Assembly (NCBI GenBank): GCA_039707655.1
Contig: CM077676.1
Location: forward strand, 81,424,895 to 81,488,894
DNA: 64,000 nt
Direction: 5' to 3'
Source: Elymus sibiricus
Taxonomy: Eukaryota; Streptophyta; Magnoliopsida; Poales; Poaceae
Shown here: piece by piece, positions 49,301 through 61,145 of the stretch
How the letters are laid out: each line of letters opens with the position of its first letter
Position numbering within the stretch: the first letter of the stretch is position 1
The notes under the pieces: model-generated
Told to the model about the DNA's origin: nothing
Databases searched by the model: none
The model's input: only the letters and a program-made list of their open reading frames with translations
Made by a program: the position numbers and the translations under genes

Positions 49301-51000
49301 TTGTAGTGCTTTTCAATTTCAGGGTCATTTAGCTCGAAAAAATCATTAAATGCATGAAAAATAGCAAATGAAGTTAGAAAGGGTTGAAATTTGAGGATGT
49401 GGCTTTGAATGGTGCATATTGAATGCACAAAAAGTCTGGAGTTGAAATAAGTTTACAAAAAATGAAATGCCTTTGTAACAGATGAGTTTTCGTTTGAAAC
49501 CTTGATACTTTGAAGGAGATGGTCCAGTTTGTACATGAAGTGCATCCAGTTTTTGCTGTAACCCTCTCAACTTTTTAGCACATGCTATGTGGGTGAAATG
49601 ATGATACCATGCCAAGTTTCAACCTTTTCAGAGTTCATTTGTAGTGCTTTTCAATTTCAGGGTCATTTAGCTAAAAAAAATCATTAAATGCATGAAAAAT
49701 AGCAAATGAAGTTAGAAAGGGTTGAAATTTGAGGATGTGGCTTTGAATTGTGCATATTGAATGCACAAAAAGTCTGTAGTTGAAATAAGTTTAAAAAAAT
49801 GAAATGCCTTTGTAACAGATGAGTGTTCGTTCGAAACCTTGATACTTCGAAGGAGATGGTCCAGTTTGTACACGAAGTGCATCCAGTTTTTGCCGTAACC
49901 CTCTCAACTTTTTATCACATGCTATGTGGGTGAAATGATGATACCATGCCAAGTTTCAACCTTTTCAGAGTTTATTTGTAGTGCTTTTCAATTTCAGGGT
50001 CATTTAGCTCAAAAAAATCATTGAATGCATGAAAAATAGCAAATGAAGTTAGAAAGGGTTGAAATTTGAGGATGTGGGTTTGAATGGTGCATATTCAATG
50101 CACAAAAAGTCTGGAGTTGAAATAAGTTTAAAAAATGAAATGCCTTTGTAACAGATGAGTTTTCGTCCGAAACCTTGATACTTCGAAGGAGATGGTCCGG
50201 TTTGTACACGAAGTGCATCCAGTTTTTGCCGTAACCCTCTCAACTTTTTAGCACATGCTATGTGGGTGAAATGATGATACCATGCCAAGTTTCAACCTTT
50301 TCAGAGTTCATTTGTAGTGCTTTTCAATTTCAGGGTCATTTAGCTCAAAAAAATCATTAAATGCATGAAAAATAGCAAATGAAGCTAGAAAGGGTTGAAA
50401 TTTGAGTATGTGGATTTGAATGGTGCATATTGAATGCACAAAAAGTCAGGAGTTTAAATAAGTTTAAAAAAATGAAATGCCTTTGTAACAGATGAGTTGC
50501 CGTTTGAAACCTTGATACTTCGAAGGAGATGGTCCAGTTTGTACATGAAGTGCATCCAGTTTTTGCCGTAACCCTCTCAACTTTTTAGCACATGCTATGT
50601 GGGTGAAATGATGATACCATGCCAAGTTTCAACCTTTTCAGAGTTCATTTGTAGTGCTTTTCAATTTCAGGGTCATTTAGCTCAAAAAAATCATTAAATG
50701 CATGAAAAATAGCAAATGAAGTTAGAAAGGGTTGAAATTTTAGGATGTGGTTTTGAATGGTGCATATTGAATGCACAAAAAGTCTGGAGTTGAAATAAGT
50801 TTACAAAAAATGAAATGCCTTTGTAACAGATGAGTTTTCGTCCGAAACCTTGATACTTCGAAGGAGATGGTCCAGTTTGTACACGAAGTGCATCCAGTTT
50901 TTGCTTTAACCCTCTCAACATGTGGGTGAAATGATGATACCATGCCAAGTTTCAACCTTTTCAGAGTTCATTTGTAGTGCTTTTCAATTTCAGGGTCATT
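46310..51000 (+). repeat. 5-monomer higher-order repeat (about 1682-1686 bp), up to three copies
   Basis: Copies beginning near 47.6 and 49.3 kb share GTCTGTAGTTG (48086/49772), CATTGAATGCATG (48332/50018) and CAGGAGTTTAAATAAG (48759/50445), all 1686 bp apart. A more diverged copy with the same monomer order precedes them (46650 compared with 48332). A 15-bp loss around 50918 is private to the last copy. Confidence 0.8.
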
Positions 51001-53339
51001 TAGCTCGAAAAAATCATTAAATGCATGAAAAATAGCAAATGAAGTTAGAAAGGGTTGAAATTTGAGGATGTGGCTTTGAATGGTGCATATTGAATCCACA
51101 AAAAGTCTGGAGTTGAAATAAGTTTAAAAAAATGAAATGCCTTTGTAACAGATGAGTTTTCGTTCGAAACCTTGATACTTCGAAGGAGATGGTCCAGTTT
51201 GTACACGAAGTGCATCCAGTTTTTGCCGTAACCCTCTCAACTTTTTATCACATGCTATGTGGGTGAAATGATGATACCATGACAAGTTTCAACCTTTTCA
51301 GAGTTTATTTGTAGTGCTTTTCAATTTCAGGGTCATTTAGCTCAAAAAAATCATTAAATGCATGAAAAATAGCAAATGAAGTTAGAAAGGGTTGAAATTT
51401 GAGGATGTGGGTTTGAATGGTGCATATTCAATTCACAAAAAGTCTGGTGTTGAAATAAGTTTAAAAAATGAAATGCCTTTGTAACAGATGAGTTTTCGTC
51501 CGAAACCTTGATACTTCGAAGGAGATGGTCCGGTTTGTACACGAAGTGCATCCAGTTTTTCCCGAAACCCTCTCAACTTTTTAGCACATGCTATGTGGGT
51601 GAAATGATGATACCATGCCAAGTTTCAACCTTTTCAGAGTTCATTTGTAGTGCTTTTCAATTTCAGGGTCATTTAGCTAAAAAAAATCATTAAATGCATG
51701 AAAAATAGCAAATGAAGCTAGAAAGGGTTGAAATTTGAGTATGTGGATTTGAATGGTGCATATTGAATGCACAAAAAGTCAGGAGTTGAAATAAGTTTAA
51801 AAAAACGAAATGCCTTTGTAACAGATGAGTTGCCGTTTGAAACCTTGATACTTCGAAGGAGATGGTCCAGTTTGTACACGAAGTGCATCCAGTTTTTGCC
51901 GTAACCCTCTCAACTTTTTAGCACATGCTATGTGGGTGAAATGATGATACCATGCCAAGTTTCAACCTTTTCAGAGTTCATTTGTAGTGCTTTTCAATTT
52001 CAGGGTCATTTAGCTCAAAAAAATCATTAAATGCATGAAAAATAGCAAATGAAGTTAGAAAGGGTTGAAATTTGAGGATGTGGCTTTGAATGGTGCATAT
52101 TGAATGCACAAAAAGTCTGCAGTTGAAATAAGTTTACAAAAAATGAAATGCCTTTGTAACAGATGAGTTTTCGTCCGAAACCTTGATACTTCGAAGGAGA
52201 TGGTCCAGTTTGTACACGAAGTGCATCCAGTTTTTGCCTTAACCCTCTCAACTTTTTAGCACATGCTATGTGGGTGAAATGATGATACCATGCCAAGTTT
52301 CAACCTTTTCAGAGTTCATTTGTAGTGCTTTTCAATTTCAGGGTCATTTAGCTCGAAAAAATCATTAAATGCATGAAAAATAGCAAATGAAGTTAGAAAG
52401 GGTTGAAATTTGAGGATGTGGCTTTGAATGGTGCATATTGAATCCACAAAAAGTCTGGAGTTGAAATAAGTTTAAAAAAATGAAATGCCTTTGTAACAGA
52501 TGAGTTTTCGTTCGAAACCTTGATACTTCGAAGGAGATGGTCCAGTTTGTACACGAAGTGCATCCAGTTTTTGCCGTAACCCTCTCAACTTTTTATCACA
52601 TGCTATGTGGGTGAAATGATGATACCATGCCAAGTTTCAACCTTTTCAGAGTTTATTTGTAGTGCTTTTCAATTTCAGGGTCATTTAGCTCAAAAAAATC
52701 ATTAAATGCATGAAAAATAGCAAATGAAGTTAGAAAGGGTTGAAATTTGAGGATGTGGCTTTGAATGGTGCATATTGAACGCACAAAAAGTCTGGAGTTG
52801 AAATAAGTTTAAAAAAATGAAATGCCTTTGTAACAGATGAGTTTTCGTTTGAAACCTTGATACTTTGAAGGAGATGGTCCAGTTTGTACATGAAGTGCAT
52901 CCAGTTTTTGCTGTAACCCTCTCAACTTTTTAGCACATACTATGTGGGTGAAATGATGATACCATGCCAAGTTTCAACCTTTTCAGAGTTCATTTGTAGT
53001 GCTTTTCAATTTCAGGGTCATTTAGCTAAAAAAAATCATTAAATGCATGAAAAATAGCAAATGAAGTTAGAAAGGGTTGAAATTTGAGGATGTGGCTTTG
53101 AATTGTGCATATTGAATGCACAAAAAGTCTGGAGTTGAAATAATTTTAAAAAAATGAAATGCCTTTGTAACAGATGAGTGTAAGTTCGAAACCTTGATAC
53201 TTCGAAGGAGATGGTCCAGTTTGTACACGAAGTGCATCCAGTTTTTGCCGTAACCCTCTCAACTTTTTATCACATGCTATGTGGGTGAAATGATGATACC
53301 ATGGCAAGTTTCAAACTTTTCAGAGTTTATTTGTAGTGC

Positions 53340-54290
53340 TTTTCAATTTCATGGTCATTTAGCTCAAAAAAATCATTAAATGCATGAAAAATAGCAAATG
53401 AAGTTAGAAAGGGTTGAAATTTGAGGATGTTGCTTTGAATGGTGCATATTAAATGCACAAAAAGTCTGGAGTTGAAATAAGTTTAAAAAAATGAAATGCC
53501 TTTGTAACAGATGAGTTTTCGTCCGAAACCTTGATACTTCGAAGGAGATGGTCCAGTTTGTACACTAAGTGCATCCAGTTTTTGCCGTAAGCCTCTCAAC
53601 TTTTTTGCACATGCTATGTGGGTGAAATGATGAAACCATGACAAGTTTCAACCTTTTCAGAGTTCATTTGCAGTGCTTTTCAATTTCAGGGTCATTTAGC
53701 TCAAAAAAATCATTAAATGCATGAAAAATAGCAAATGAAGTTAGAAAGTGTTGAAATTTGAGGATGTGGCTTTGAATGGTGCATATTGAATGCACAAAAA
53801 GTCTGCAGTTGAAATAAGTTTACAAAAATGAAATGCCTTTGTAACAGATGAGTTTTAGTCCGAAACCTTGATACTTCGATGGAGATGGTTCAGTTTGTAC
53901 ACGAAGTGCATCCAGTTTTTGCCATAAGCCTCTCAACTTTTTAGCACATGCTATGCGGGTGAAATGATGATACCATGCCAAGTTTCAACCTTTTCAGAGT
54001 TCATTTGTAGTGCTTTTCAATTTCAGGGTCATTTAGCTAAAAAAATCATTAAATGCATGAAAAATAGCAAATGAAGCTAGAAAGGGTTGAAATTTGAGTA
54101 TGTGGCTTTGAATGGTGCATATTGAATGCACAAAAAGTCAGGAGTTGAATTAAGTTTAAAAAAATGAAATGCCTTTGTAACAGATGAGTTGCCGTTTGAA
54201 ACCTTGATACTTCGAAGGAGATGGTCCAGTTTGTACACGAAGTGCATCCAGTTTTTGCCGTAACCCTGTCAACTTTTTATCACATGCTAT
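53340..54290 (+). repeat. satellite block duplicated 4380 bp downstream (copy 1)
   Basis: This block carries a cluster of rare variants: TACACTAAGTGC, ATGAAACCATGACAAG, CATTTGCAGTGC, GAAAGTGTTGAAA, TTTTAGTCCG, TTCGATGGAG, GCTATGCGGG and GAGTTGAATTAAG. All are found again 4380 bp (13 monomers) to the right. Confidence 0.85.
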
Positions 54291-57200
54291 GTGGGTGAAA
54301 TGATGATACCATGCCAAGTTTCAACCTTTTCAGAGTTTATTTGTAGTGCTTTTCAATTTCAGGGTCATTTAGCTCAAAAAAATCATTAAATGCATGAAAA
54401 ATAGCAAATGAAGTTAGAAAGGGTTGAAATTTGAGGATGTGGCTTTGAATGGTGCATATTGAACGCACAAAAAGTCTGGAGTTGAAATAAGTTTAAAAAA
54501 ATGAAATGCCTTTGTAACAGATGAGTTTTCGTTTGAAACCTTGATACTTTGAAGGAGATGGTCCAGTTTGTACATGAAGTGCATCCAGTTTTTGCTGTAA
54601 CCCTCTCAACTTTTTAGCACATACTATGTGGGTGAAATGATGATACCATGCCAAGTTTCAACCTTTTCAGAGTTCATTTGTAGTGCTTTTCAATTTCAGG
54701 GTCATTTAGCTAAAAAAAATCATTAAATGCATGAAAAATAGCAAATGAAGTTAGAAAGGGTTGAAATTTGAGGATGTGGCTTTGAATTGTGCATATTGAA
54801 TGCACAAAAAGTCTGGAGTTGAAATAAGTTTAAAAAAATGAAATGCCTTTGTAACAGATGAGTGTAAGTTCGAAACCTTGATACTTCGAATTAGATGGTC
54901 CAGTTTGTACACGAAGTGCATCCAGTTTTTGCCGTAACCCTCTCAACTTTTTATCACATGCTATGTGGGTGAAATGATGATACCATGCCAAGTTTCAACC
55001 TTTTCAGAGTTTATTTGTAGTGCTTTTCAATTTCATGGTCATTTAGCTCAAAAAAATCATTAAATGCATGAAAAATAGCAAATGAAGTTAGAAAGGGTTG
55101 AAATTTGAGGATGTGGGTTTGAATGGTGCATATTCAATGCACAAAAAGTCTGGAGTTGAAATAAGTTTAAAAAATGAAATGCCTTTGTAACAGATGAGTT
55201 TTCGTCCGAAACCTTGATACTTCGAAGGAGATGGTCCGGTTTGTACACGAAGTGCATCCAGTTTTTGCCGTAACCCTCTCAACTTTTTAGCACATGCTAT
55301 GTGGGTGAAATGATGATACCATGCCAAGTTTCAACCTTTTCAGAGTTCATTTGTAGTGCTTTTCAATTTCAGGGTCATTTATCTCAAAAAAAATCATTAA
55401 ATGCATGAAAAATAGCAAATGAAGTTAGAAAGGGTTGAAATTTGAGGATGTGGGTTTGAATGGTGCATATTAAATGCACAAAAATTCTGGAGTTGAAATA
55501 AGTTTAAAAAAATGAAATGCCTTTGTAACATATGAGTTTTCGTCCGAAACCTTAATACTTCGAAGGAGATGGTCCAGTTTGTACACGAAGTGCATCCAGT
55601 TTTTGCCGTAAACCTCTCAACTTTTTAGCACATGCTATGTGGGTGAAATGATGATACCATGCCAAGTTTCAACCTTTTCAGAGTTCATTTGTAGTGCTTT
55701 TCAATTTCAGGGTCATTTAGCTCAAAAAAATCATTAAATGCATGAAAAATAGCAAATGAAGTTAGAAAGGGTTGAAATTTGAGGATGTGGCTTTGAATGG
55801 TGCATATTGAATGCACAAAAAGTCTGGAGTTGAAATAAGTTTACAAAAAATGAAATGCCTTTGTAACAGATGAGTTTTCGTCCGATACCTTGATACTTCG
55901 AAGGAGATGGTCCAGTTTGTACACGAAGTGCATCCAGTTTTTGCCTTAACCCTCTCAACTTTTTAGCACATGCTATGTGGGTGAAATGATGATACCATGC
56001 CAAGTTTCAACCTTTTCAGAGCTCATTTGTAGTGCTTTTCAATTTCAGGGTCATTTAGCTCGAAAAAATCATTAAATGCATGAAAAATAGCAAATGAAGT
56101 TAGAAAGGGTTGAAATTTGAGGATGTGGCTTTGAATGGTGCATATTGAATGCACAAAAAGTCTGGAGTTGAAATAAGTTTAAAAAAATGAAATGCCTTTG
56201 TAACAGATGAGTTTTCATTCGAAACCTTGATACTTCGAAGGAGATGGTCCAGTTTGTATACGAAGTGCATCCAGTTTTTGCCGTAACCCTCTCAATTTTT
56301 ATCACATGCTATGTGGGTGAAATGATGATACCACGCCAAGTTTCAACCTTTTCAGAGTTTATTTGTAGTGCTTTTCAATTTCAGGGTCATTTAACTCAAA
56401 AAAATCATTAAATGCATGAAAAATAGCAAATGAAGTTAGAAAGGGTTGAAATTTGAGGATGTGGCTTTGAATGGTGCATATTGAACGCACAAAAAGTCTG
56501 GAGTTGAAATAAGTTTAAAAAATGAAATGCCTTTGTAACAGATGAGTTTTCGTTTGAAACCTTGATACTTCGAAGGAGATGGTTCAGTTTGTACATGAAG
56601 TGCATCCAGTTTTTGCTGTAACCCTCTCAACTTTTTAGCACATGCTATGTGGGTGAAATGATGATACCATGGCAAGTTTCAACCTTTTCAGAGTTCATTT
56701 GTAGTGCTTTTCAATTTCAGGGTCATTTAGCTCAAAAAAAATCATTAAATGCATGAAAAATAGCAAATGAAGTTAGAAAGGGTTGAAATTTGAGGATGTG
56801 GCTTTGAATTGTGCATATTGAATGCACAAAAAGTCTGGAGTTGTAATAAGTTTAAAAAAATGAAATGCCTTTGTAACAGATGAGTTTTCGTTCGAAACCT
56901 TGATACTTCGAAGGAGATGGTTCAGTTTGTACACGAAGTGCATCCAGTTTTTGCCGTAACCCTCTCAACTTTTTATCACATGTTATGTGGGTGAAATGAT
57001 GATACAATGCCAAGTTTCAACCTTTTCAGAGTTTATTTGTAGTGCTTTTCAATTTCAGGGTCATTTAGCTCAAAAAAATCATTAAATGCATGAAAAATAG
57101 CAAATGAAGTTAGAAAGGGTTGAAATTTGAGGATGTGGCTTTGAATGGTGCATATTGAATGCACAAAAAGTCTGGAGTTGAAATAAGTTTAAAAAAATGA

Positions 57201-57719
57201 AATGCCTTTGTAACAGATGAGTTTTCGTCCGAAACCTTGATACTTCGAAGGAGATGGTCCAGTTTGTACACGAAGTGCATCCAGTTTTTGCCGTAACCCT
57301 CTCAACTTTTTAGCACATGCTATGTGGGTGAAATGATGATACCATGCCAAGTTTCAACCTTTTCAGAGTTCATTTGTAGTGCTTTTCAATTTCAGGGTCA
57401 TTTAGCTCAAAAAAATCATTAAATGCATGAAAAATAGCAAATGAAGTTAGAAAGGGTTGAAATTTGAGGATGTGGCTTTGAATGGTGCATATTAAATGCA
57501 CAAAAAGTCTGGAGTTGAAATAAGTTTAAAAAAACGAAATGACTTTGTAACATATGAGTTTTCGTCCGAAACCTTGATACTTCGAAGGAGATGGTCCAGT
57601 TTGTACACGAAGTGCATCCAGTTTTTGCCGTAACCGTCTCAACTTTTTATCACATGCTATGTGGGTGAAATGATGATACCATGCCAAGTTTCAAACTTTT
57701 CAGAGTTTATTTGTAGTGC

Positions 57720-58670
57720 TTTTCAATTTCAGGGTCATTTAGCTCAAAAAAATCATTAAATGCATGAAAAATAGCAAATGAAGTTAGAAAGGGTTGAAAT
57801 TTGAGGATGTTGCTTTGAATGGTGCATATTAAATGCACAAAAAGTCTGGAGTTGAAATAAGTTTAAAAAAATGAAATGCCTTTGTAACATATGAGTTTTC
57901 GTCCGAAACCTTGATACTTCGAAGGAGATGGTCCAGTTTGTACACTAAGTGCATCCAGTTTTTGCCGTAAGCCTCTCAACTTTTTTGCACATGCTATGTG
58001 GGTGAAATGATGAAACCATGACAAGTTTCAACCTTTTCAGAGTTCATTTGCAGTGCTTTTCAATTTCAGGGTCATTTAGCTCAAAAAAATCATTAAATGC
58101 ATGAAAAATATCAAATGCAGTTAGAAAGTGTTGAAATTTGAGGATGTGGCTTTGAATGGTGCATATTGAATGCACAAAAATTTTGGAGTTGAAATAAGTT
58201 TAAAAAAATGAAATGCCTTTGTAACAGATGAGTTTTAGTCCGAAACCTTGATACTTCGATGGAGATGGTTCAGTTTGTACACGAAGTGCATCCAGTTTTT
58301 GCCATAAGCCTCTCAACTTTTTAGCACATGCTATGCGGGTGAAATGATGATACCATGCCAAGTTTCAACCTTTTCAGAGTTCATTTGTAGTGCTTTTCAA
58401 TTTCAGGGTCATTTAGCTAAAAAAATCATTAAATGCATGAAAAATAGCAAATGAAGCTAGAAAGGGTTGAAATTTGAGTATGTGGCTTTGAATGGTGCAT
58501 ATTGAATGCACAAAAAGTCAGGAGTTGAATTAAGTTTAAAAAAATGAAATGCCTTTGTAACAGATGAGTTGCCGTTTGAAACCTTGATACTTCGAAGGAG
58601 ATGGTCCATTTTGTACACGAAGTGCATCCAGTTTTTGCCGTAACCCTCTCAACTTTTTAGCACATGCTAT
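57720..58670 (+). repeat. satellite block duplicated from 4380 bp upstream (copy 2)
   Basis: This is the second occurrence of the rare-variant cluster. It differs from copy 1 by, for example, AAAATTTTGGAG in place of AAAAGTCTGCAG and ATATCAAATGCAG in place of ATAGCAAATGAAG. Confidence 0.85.
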
Positions 58671-58926
58671 GCGGGTGAAATGATGATACCATGCCAAGTT
58701 TCAACCTTTTCAGAGTTCATTTGTAGTGCTTTTCAATTTCAGGGTCATTTAGCTCAAAAAATCATTAAATGCATGAAAAATAGCAAATGAAGTTAGAAAG
58801 GGTTGAAATTTGAGGATGTGGCTTTGAATGGTGCATATTGAATGCACAAAAAGTCTGGAGTTAAAATAAGTTTACAAAAAATGAAATGCCTTTGTAACAG
58901 ATGAGTTTTCGTCCGAAACCTTGATA

Positions 58927-58946
58927 CACTACTGGAATCAGGGACT
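58927..58946 (+). repeat. CACTA terminal inverted repeat (left end)
   Basis: It opens with CACTACTGGAATC; the first five bases are the defining CACTA terminus. The switch from satellite is sharp. Confidence 0.85.
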
Positions 58947-59325
58947 TTGCCATCTGCCAGCTCTTTGCCGTCTGCTAGCAGATGGCAAAGAGGCTCTTTG
59001 CCGTCCGCTTTTATAAAGCAGACGGCAAAGAACTTACTGATGGCAAAGAGGCTCTTTGCCATCTGCACATCTTTGCCGTCTGCTGGCAGATGGCAAAGAG
59101 TTCTTTGCCGTCTGCCAGCAGACGGCAAAGACCAAAGTGGGGCCCACGGGGCACTGCGTTGGCTAGGTCACACGGGCCACTTCTTTGCCGTCTGCTGGCA
59201 GACGGCAAAGAACTCGTTGCCGTCTGCCAGCAGACGGCAAAGAGGTGAGGGGGGGCCCACAGTGTAACGGCGGGGACGGGCTAACGGCCCCCCTCTTTGC
59301 CGTCTGCCAGCAGACGGCAAAGAGG
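58944..59325. repeat. CACTA subterminal repeats, TTTGCCGTCTGC motif in both orientations
   Basis: About 16 or 17 copies of CTTTGCC(G/A)TCTGC or its complement lie within 380 bp. Many are paired head to head with a CCAG or TGG spacer to form hairpin-capable palindromes of about 28 bp, for example 59103-59130, 59183-59210 and 59292-59324. In En/Spm-type elements subterminal motifs of this kind bind the element's own DNA-binding protein. Confidence 0.88.
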
Positions 59326-59700
59326 GGGGCTTAATTTTCGCCCCCCGCGCCCAAACCCCCTCTCTCTCTCTCACATCTCTCTCTCTCTCTCTCTCTGCGC
59401 GCCGCCGCCGCCCCCTCCCCGCCGACCCCCTCCTCCCCGCCGACCCCCGCCGCCCCCCTCCTCCCCGCTGCCGCCCCCTCCCCTCCTCCACAGCGCCGTC
59501 GCCGCCCCCTCCCCTCCTCCACAGTGCCGCCGCCGCCCCCTTCCCTCCTCCACAGCGCCGCCGCCGCCCCCTCCCCGCCGACCCCCTCCTCCCCGCCGAC
59601 CCCCTCCTCCCCGCCGACCGCCGCCGCCCCCCTCCTCCCCGCCGCCCGCCGCCGCCCCCCTCCTCCCCAGCGCCGCCGCCTCGACCACCCTCCGGTGAGC
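59326..59700 (+). repeat. CT microsatellite and CCG-rich minisatellite (probable 5' leader)
   Basis: A CT dinucleotide run (about 59356-59396) precedes CCGCCGCC-rich sequence. A unit containing CCTCCTCCACAGCGCCG recurs with a period of about 36 bp, then CCCCGCCGACCCCCTCCT with a period of about 18 bp. The composition suggests the 5' UTR of the transposase transcript, ending at a good donor CTCCG|GTGAGC (intron from 59695). Open frames here are caused by composition, occur on both strands, and are not called as genes. Confidence 0.6.
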
Positions 59701-59942
59701 TCCACCATTCCCCCCCTGTTTTGTTTTTTTCCTGTTTTTTTTTTCTGTTTTTATTAGTTCATTTAGTTAGTTTATATTAGTTAGTTATTAGTTCATATTA
59801 GTTAGTTTGTATTAGGTAGAAAAAACTTAGATAGAAAAGAAGAAAAGAAAAAACCTAGAAGAAAAAAAAGAAGAAAAGAAGAAGAAAAAAAAGGAAAAAT
59901 AAAAAAGAAAAAGAACAAAAAATAATAATAAGAAGAAGAAAC

Positions 59943-60228
59943 AGAAGAAGAGGAGGAGGAGAAGAAAAAAGAAGAAGAAGAAGAAGAAAAAAAGAGGAGA
60001 GGAGGAGAAGAAGAAGAGGAAAAAAGGAAAGGAAGAAGAAGAAGAGGAGGAGGAGAAGAAAAAAGAAGAAGAGGAAGAAGAAGAAGAAAAAAGAGGAGAG
60101 GAGGAGAAGAAGAAGAGGAAAAAGGAAAGGAGGAAGAAGAAGAAGAAGAAGGAAAAAAAGGAAGAAAAGGAAGAAAAGAAAGAAGAGGAAGAAGAGGAAG
60201 AAGAAGAAAAGAAAAAAAAGAGGAAAAA
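59943..60228 (+). repeat. uninterrupted 286-nt polypurine tract (GAA/GAGGA)
   Basis: Every base on the + strand from 59943 to 60228 is A or G. A unit of about 95 bp with the pattern GAGGAGGAGGAGAAG ... GAAAGGA occurs twice (about 59949-60031 and 60044-60129). It lies in the presumed first intron of the CACTA leader. Confidence 0.9.
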
Positions 60229-60680
60229 CCCCGACCCCGACACGGCACCTCGACCCCGACCCCAACCCGACAACGACCCAACACGCCGACCCCGACGCCC
60301 CGACCTCGATCCCGACCCCGACACGGCACCTCGACCCCGACCCCAACCCGACAACGACCCGACACGCCGACCCCGACACCCCGACCTCGATCCCGACCCC
60401 GACACGGCACCCCGACCCCGACCCGACACCCCGACACCGACACGGCACCCCGACCCCGACACGACACCCCGACCCCGACACCCCTAACACCCCGACACCA
60501 CGACACCCAGACACGACACCCCCCGACACCCCGACACCGACACGACACCCTGACCCCGACAACCCGACACCCCTGACACCCCGACACCACGACACCCAGA
60601 CACGACACCCCCCGACACCCCGACCCCGACACGACACCCCGACACCACGACACCCCGACGCCACGCCACCCAGACACGAC
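60229..60680 (+). repeat. CCGAC-rich minisatellites (periods about 81 and 92 bp)
   Basis: ACACGGCAC recurs at 60240, 60321 and 60402 (81-bp period). A second family with ACCACGACACCCAGACACGA recurs near 60497 and 60589. The basic pattern is CCCCGAC and CCGACAC. The block follows the polypurine tract directly, so composition switches abruptly from A/G only to C-rich. Minus-strand open frames are low-complexity artefacts. Confidence 0.85.
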
Positions 60681-60856
60681 AGCCCTGACCCCCGACACAT
60701 CTTCGGCCTCCTGTTGACCGAAAAGGTGCTCTTCGGCCTTCCAGAGGCCGACGGGGTCATATATTTGTTAATTATGAGTTAGGAAGTATATTTCCCGATT
60801 TTGTTAAGAAAAACATCATATATATTTGTGTTGATCGGGTGGATTTAAATGTGCAG
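60681..60856. other. non-repetitive stretch, no gene seen
   Basis: A short inverted pair based on CTTCGGCC(T) and AGGCCGA lies at 60702-60760, with AT-rich sequence to 60850. It is consistent with the end of a leader intron. Confidence 0.4.
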
Positions 60857-60932
60857 TTCTTTCGGGGCTGCGAGGGTCTGGTGTTCGACGACCTCCCCGT
60901 GCGTTCGACGAGCTCCGCCCCTGCGTTCGTGG
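60857..60932 (+). other. possible leader exon of the CACTA transposase transcript
   Basis: A GC-rich 76-bp segment is flanked by a TGTGCAG acceptor and a GTGG|GTGAGC donor. It contains TTCGACGA twice. It is open in one frame but has no ATG, so it is more likely untranslated or a remnant of an early transposase exon. Confidence 0.35.
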
Positions 60933-61145
60933 GTGAGCACAAATGACATCTCCTCCTCCCCCCTTCATTTGCTCTGTTCTGGTCTTCGTGCCGATGAAAC
61001 TTGCTAGCTATAGGTGTCAATCATCAGTATGCGTGACCACTATGCATCTCCCGTTCGAAAGGGTTACATCTATAAATATGCATGCATTTGCATATTTATA
61101 ACCGTGATTCTTTCGAATTGTCCAACGTTATCCATGGACAGCCCT

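Larger units (their letters stand above)
12151..58926 (+). repeat. satellite DNA array, about 139 tandem monomers of about 337 bp
   Basis: The whole 46.8-kb block is built of one monomer in one orientation. Anchors such as AATAGCAAATGAAG, GTCTGGAGTTGAAATAAG, GAGATGGTCCAGTTTG and TCAATTTCAGGGTCATTT return every 336-338 bp. Variation is mainly point changes and A-tract length (runs after TTTAGCT and GTTTA). The unit is AT-rich and close to two nucleosome lengths, the size class of many grass satellites (330-380 bp). I could not name the family without a search. No other element or gene interrupts the array. It starts and ends inside monomers because transposons were inserted on both sides. Confidence 0.98.

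Noticed and set aside
12473..56675. Recurring minus-strand open frames of 65-91 codons in many satellite monomers
   Set aside because: They are one chance frame of the monomer. It is broken in many copies by A-tract length changes and stops, has no promoter or codon-level conservation, and varies as neutrally as the rest of the monomer.
12151..58926. CRISPR-like regular repeat
   Set aside because: Units are contiguous 337-bp monomers with no unique spacers, in a plant-type genome.
12151..58926. Centromere assignment or a CENP-B-box-like site in the satellite
   Set aside because: The dyads do not match a CENP-B box that I can identify, and sequence alone cannot show centromere function; a subtelomeric or interstitial location is equally possible.
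58793..59267. Short frames across the CACTA terminus on both strands
   Set aside because: They are translations of the TTTGCCGTCTGC subterminal repeats, with no domain and repeated on both strands.
59297..59708. Long Pro/Arg-rich and Gly-rich open frames on both strands
   Set aside because: The CCG/CT low-complexity composition removes stop codons in several frames on both strands at once, and there is no domain. A leader exon is more likely.
59802..60760. Roughly 300-codon minus-strand frames rich in Ser/Phe/Leu and Gly/Val/Arg
   Set aside because: They are direct translations of the polypurine tract and the CCGAC minisatellite; three overlapping frames are open for the same reason.
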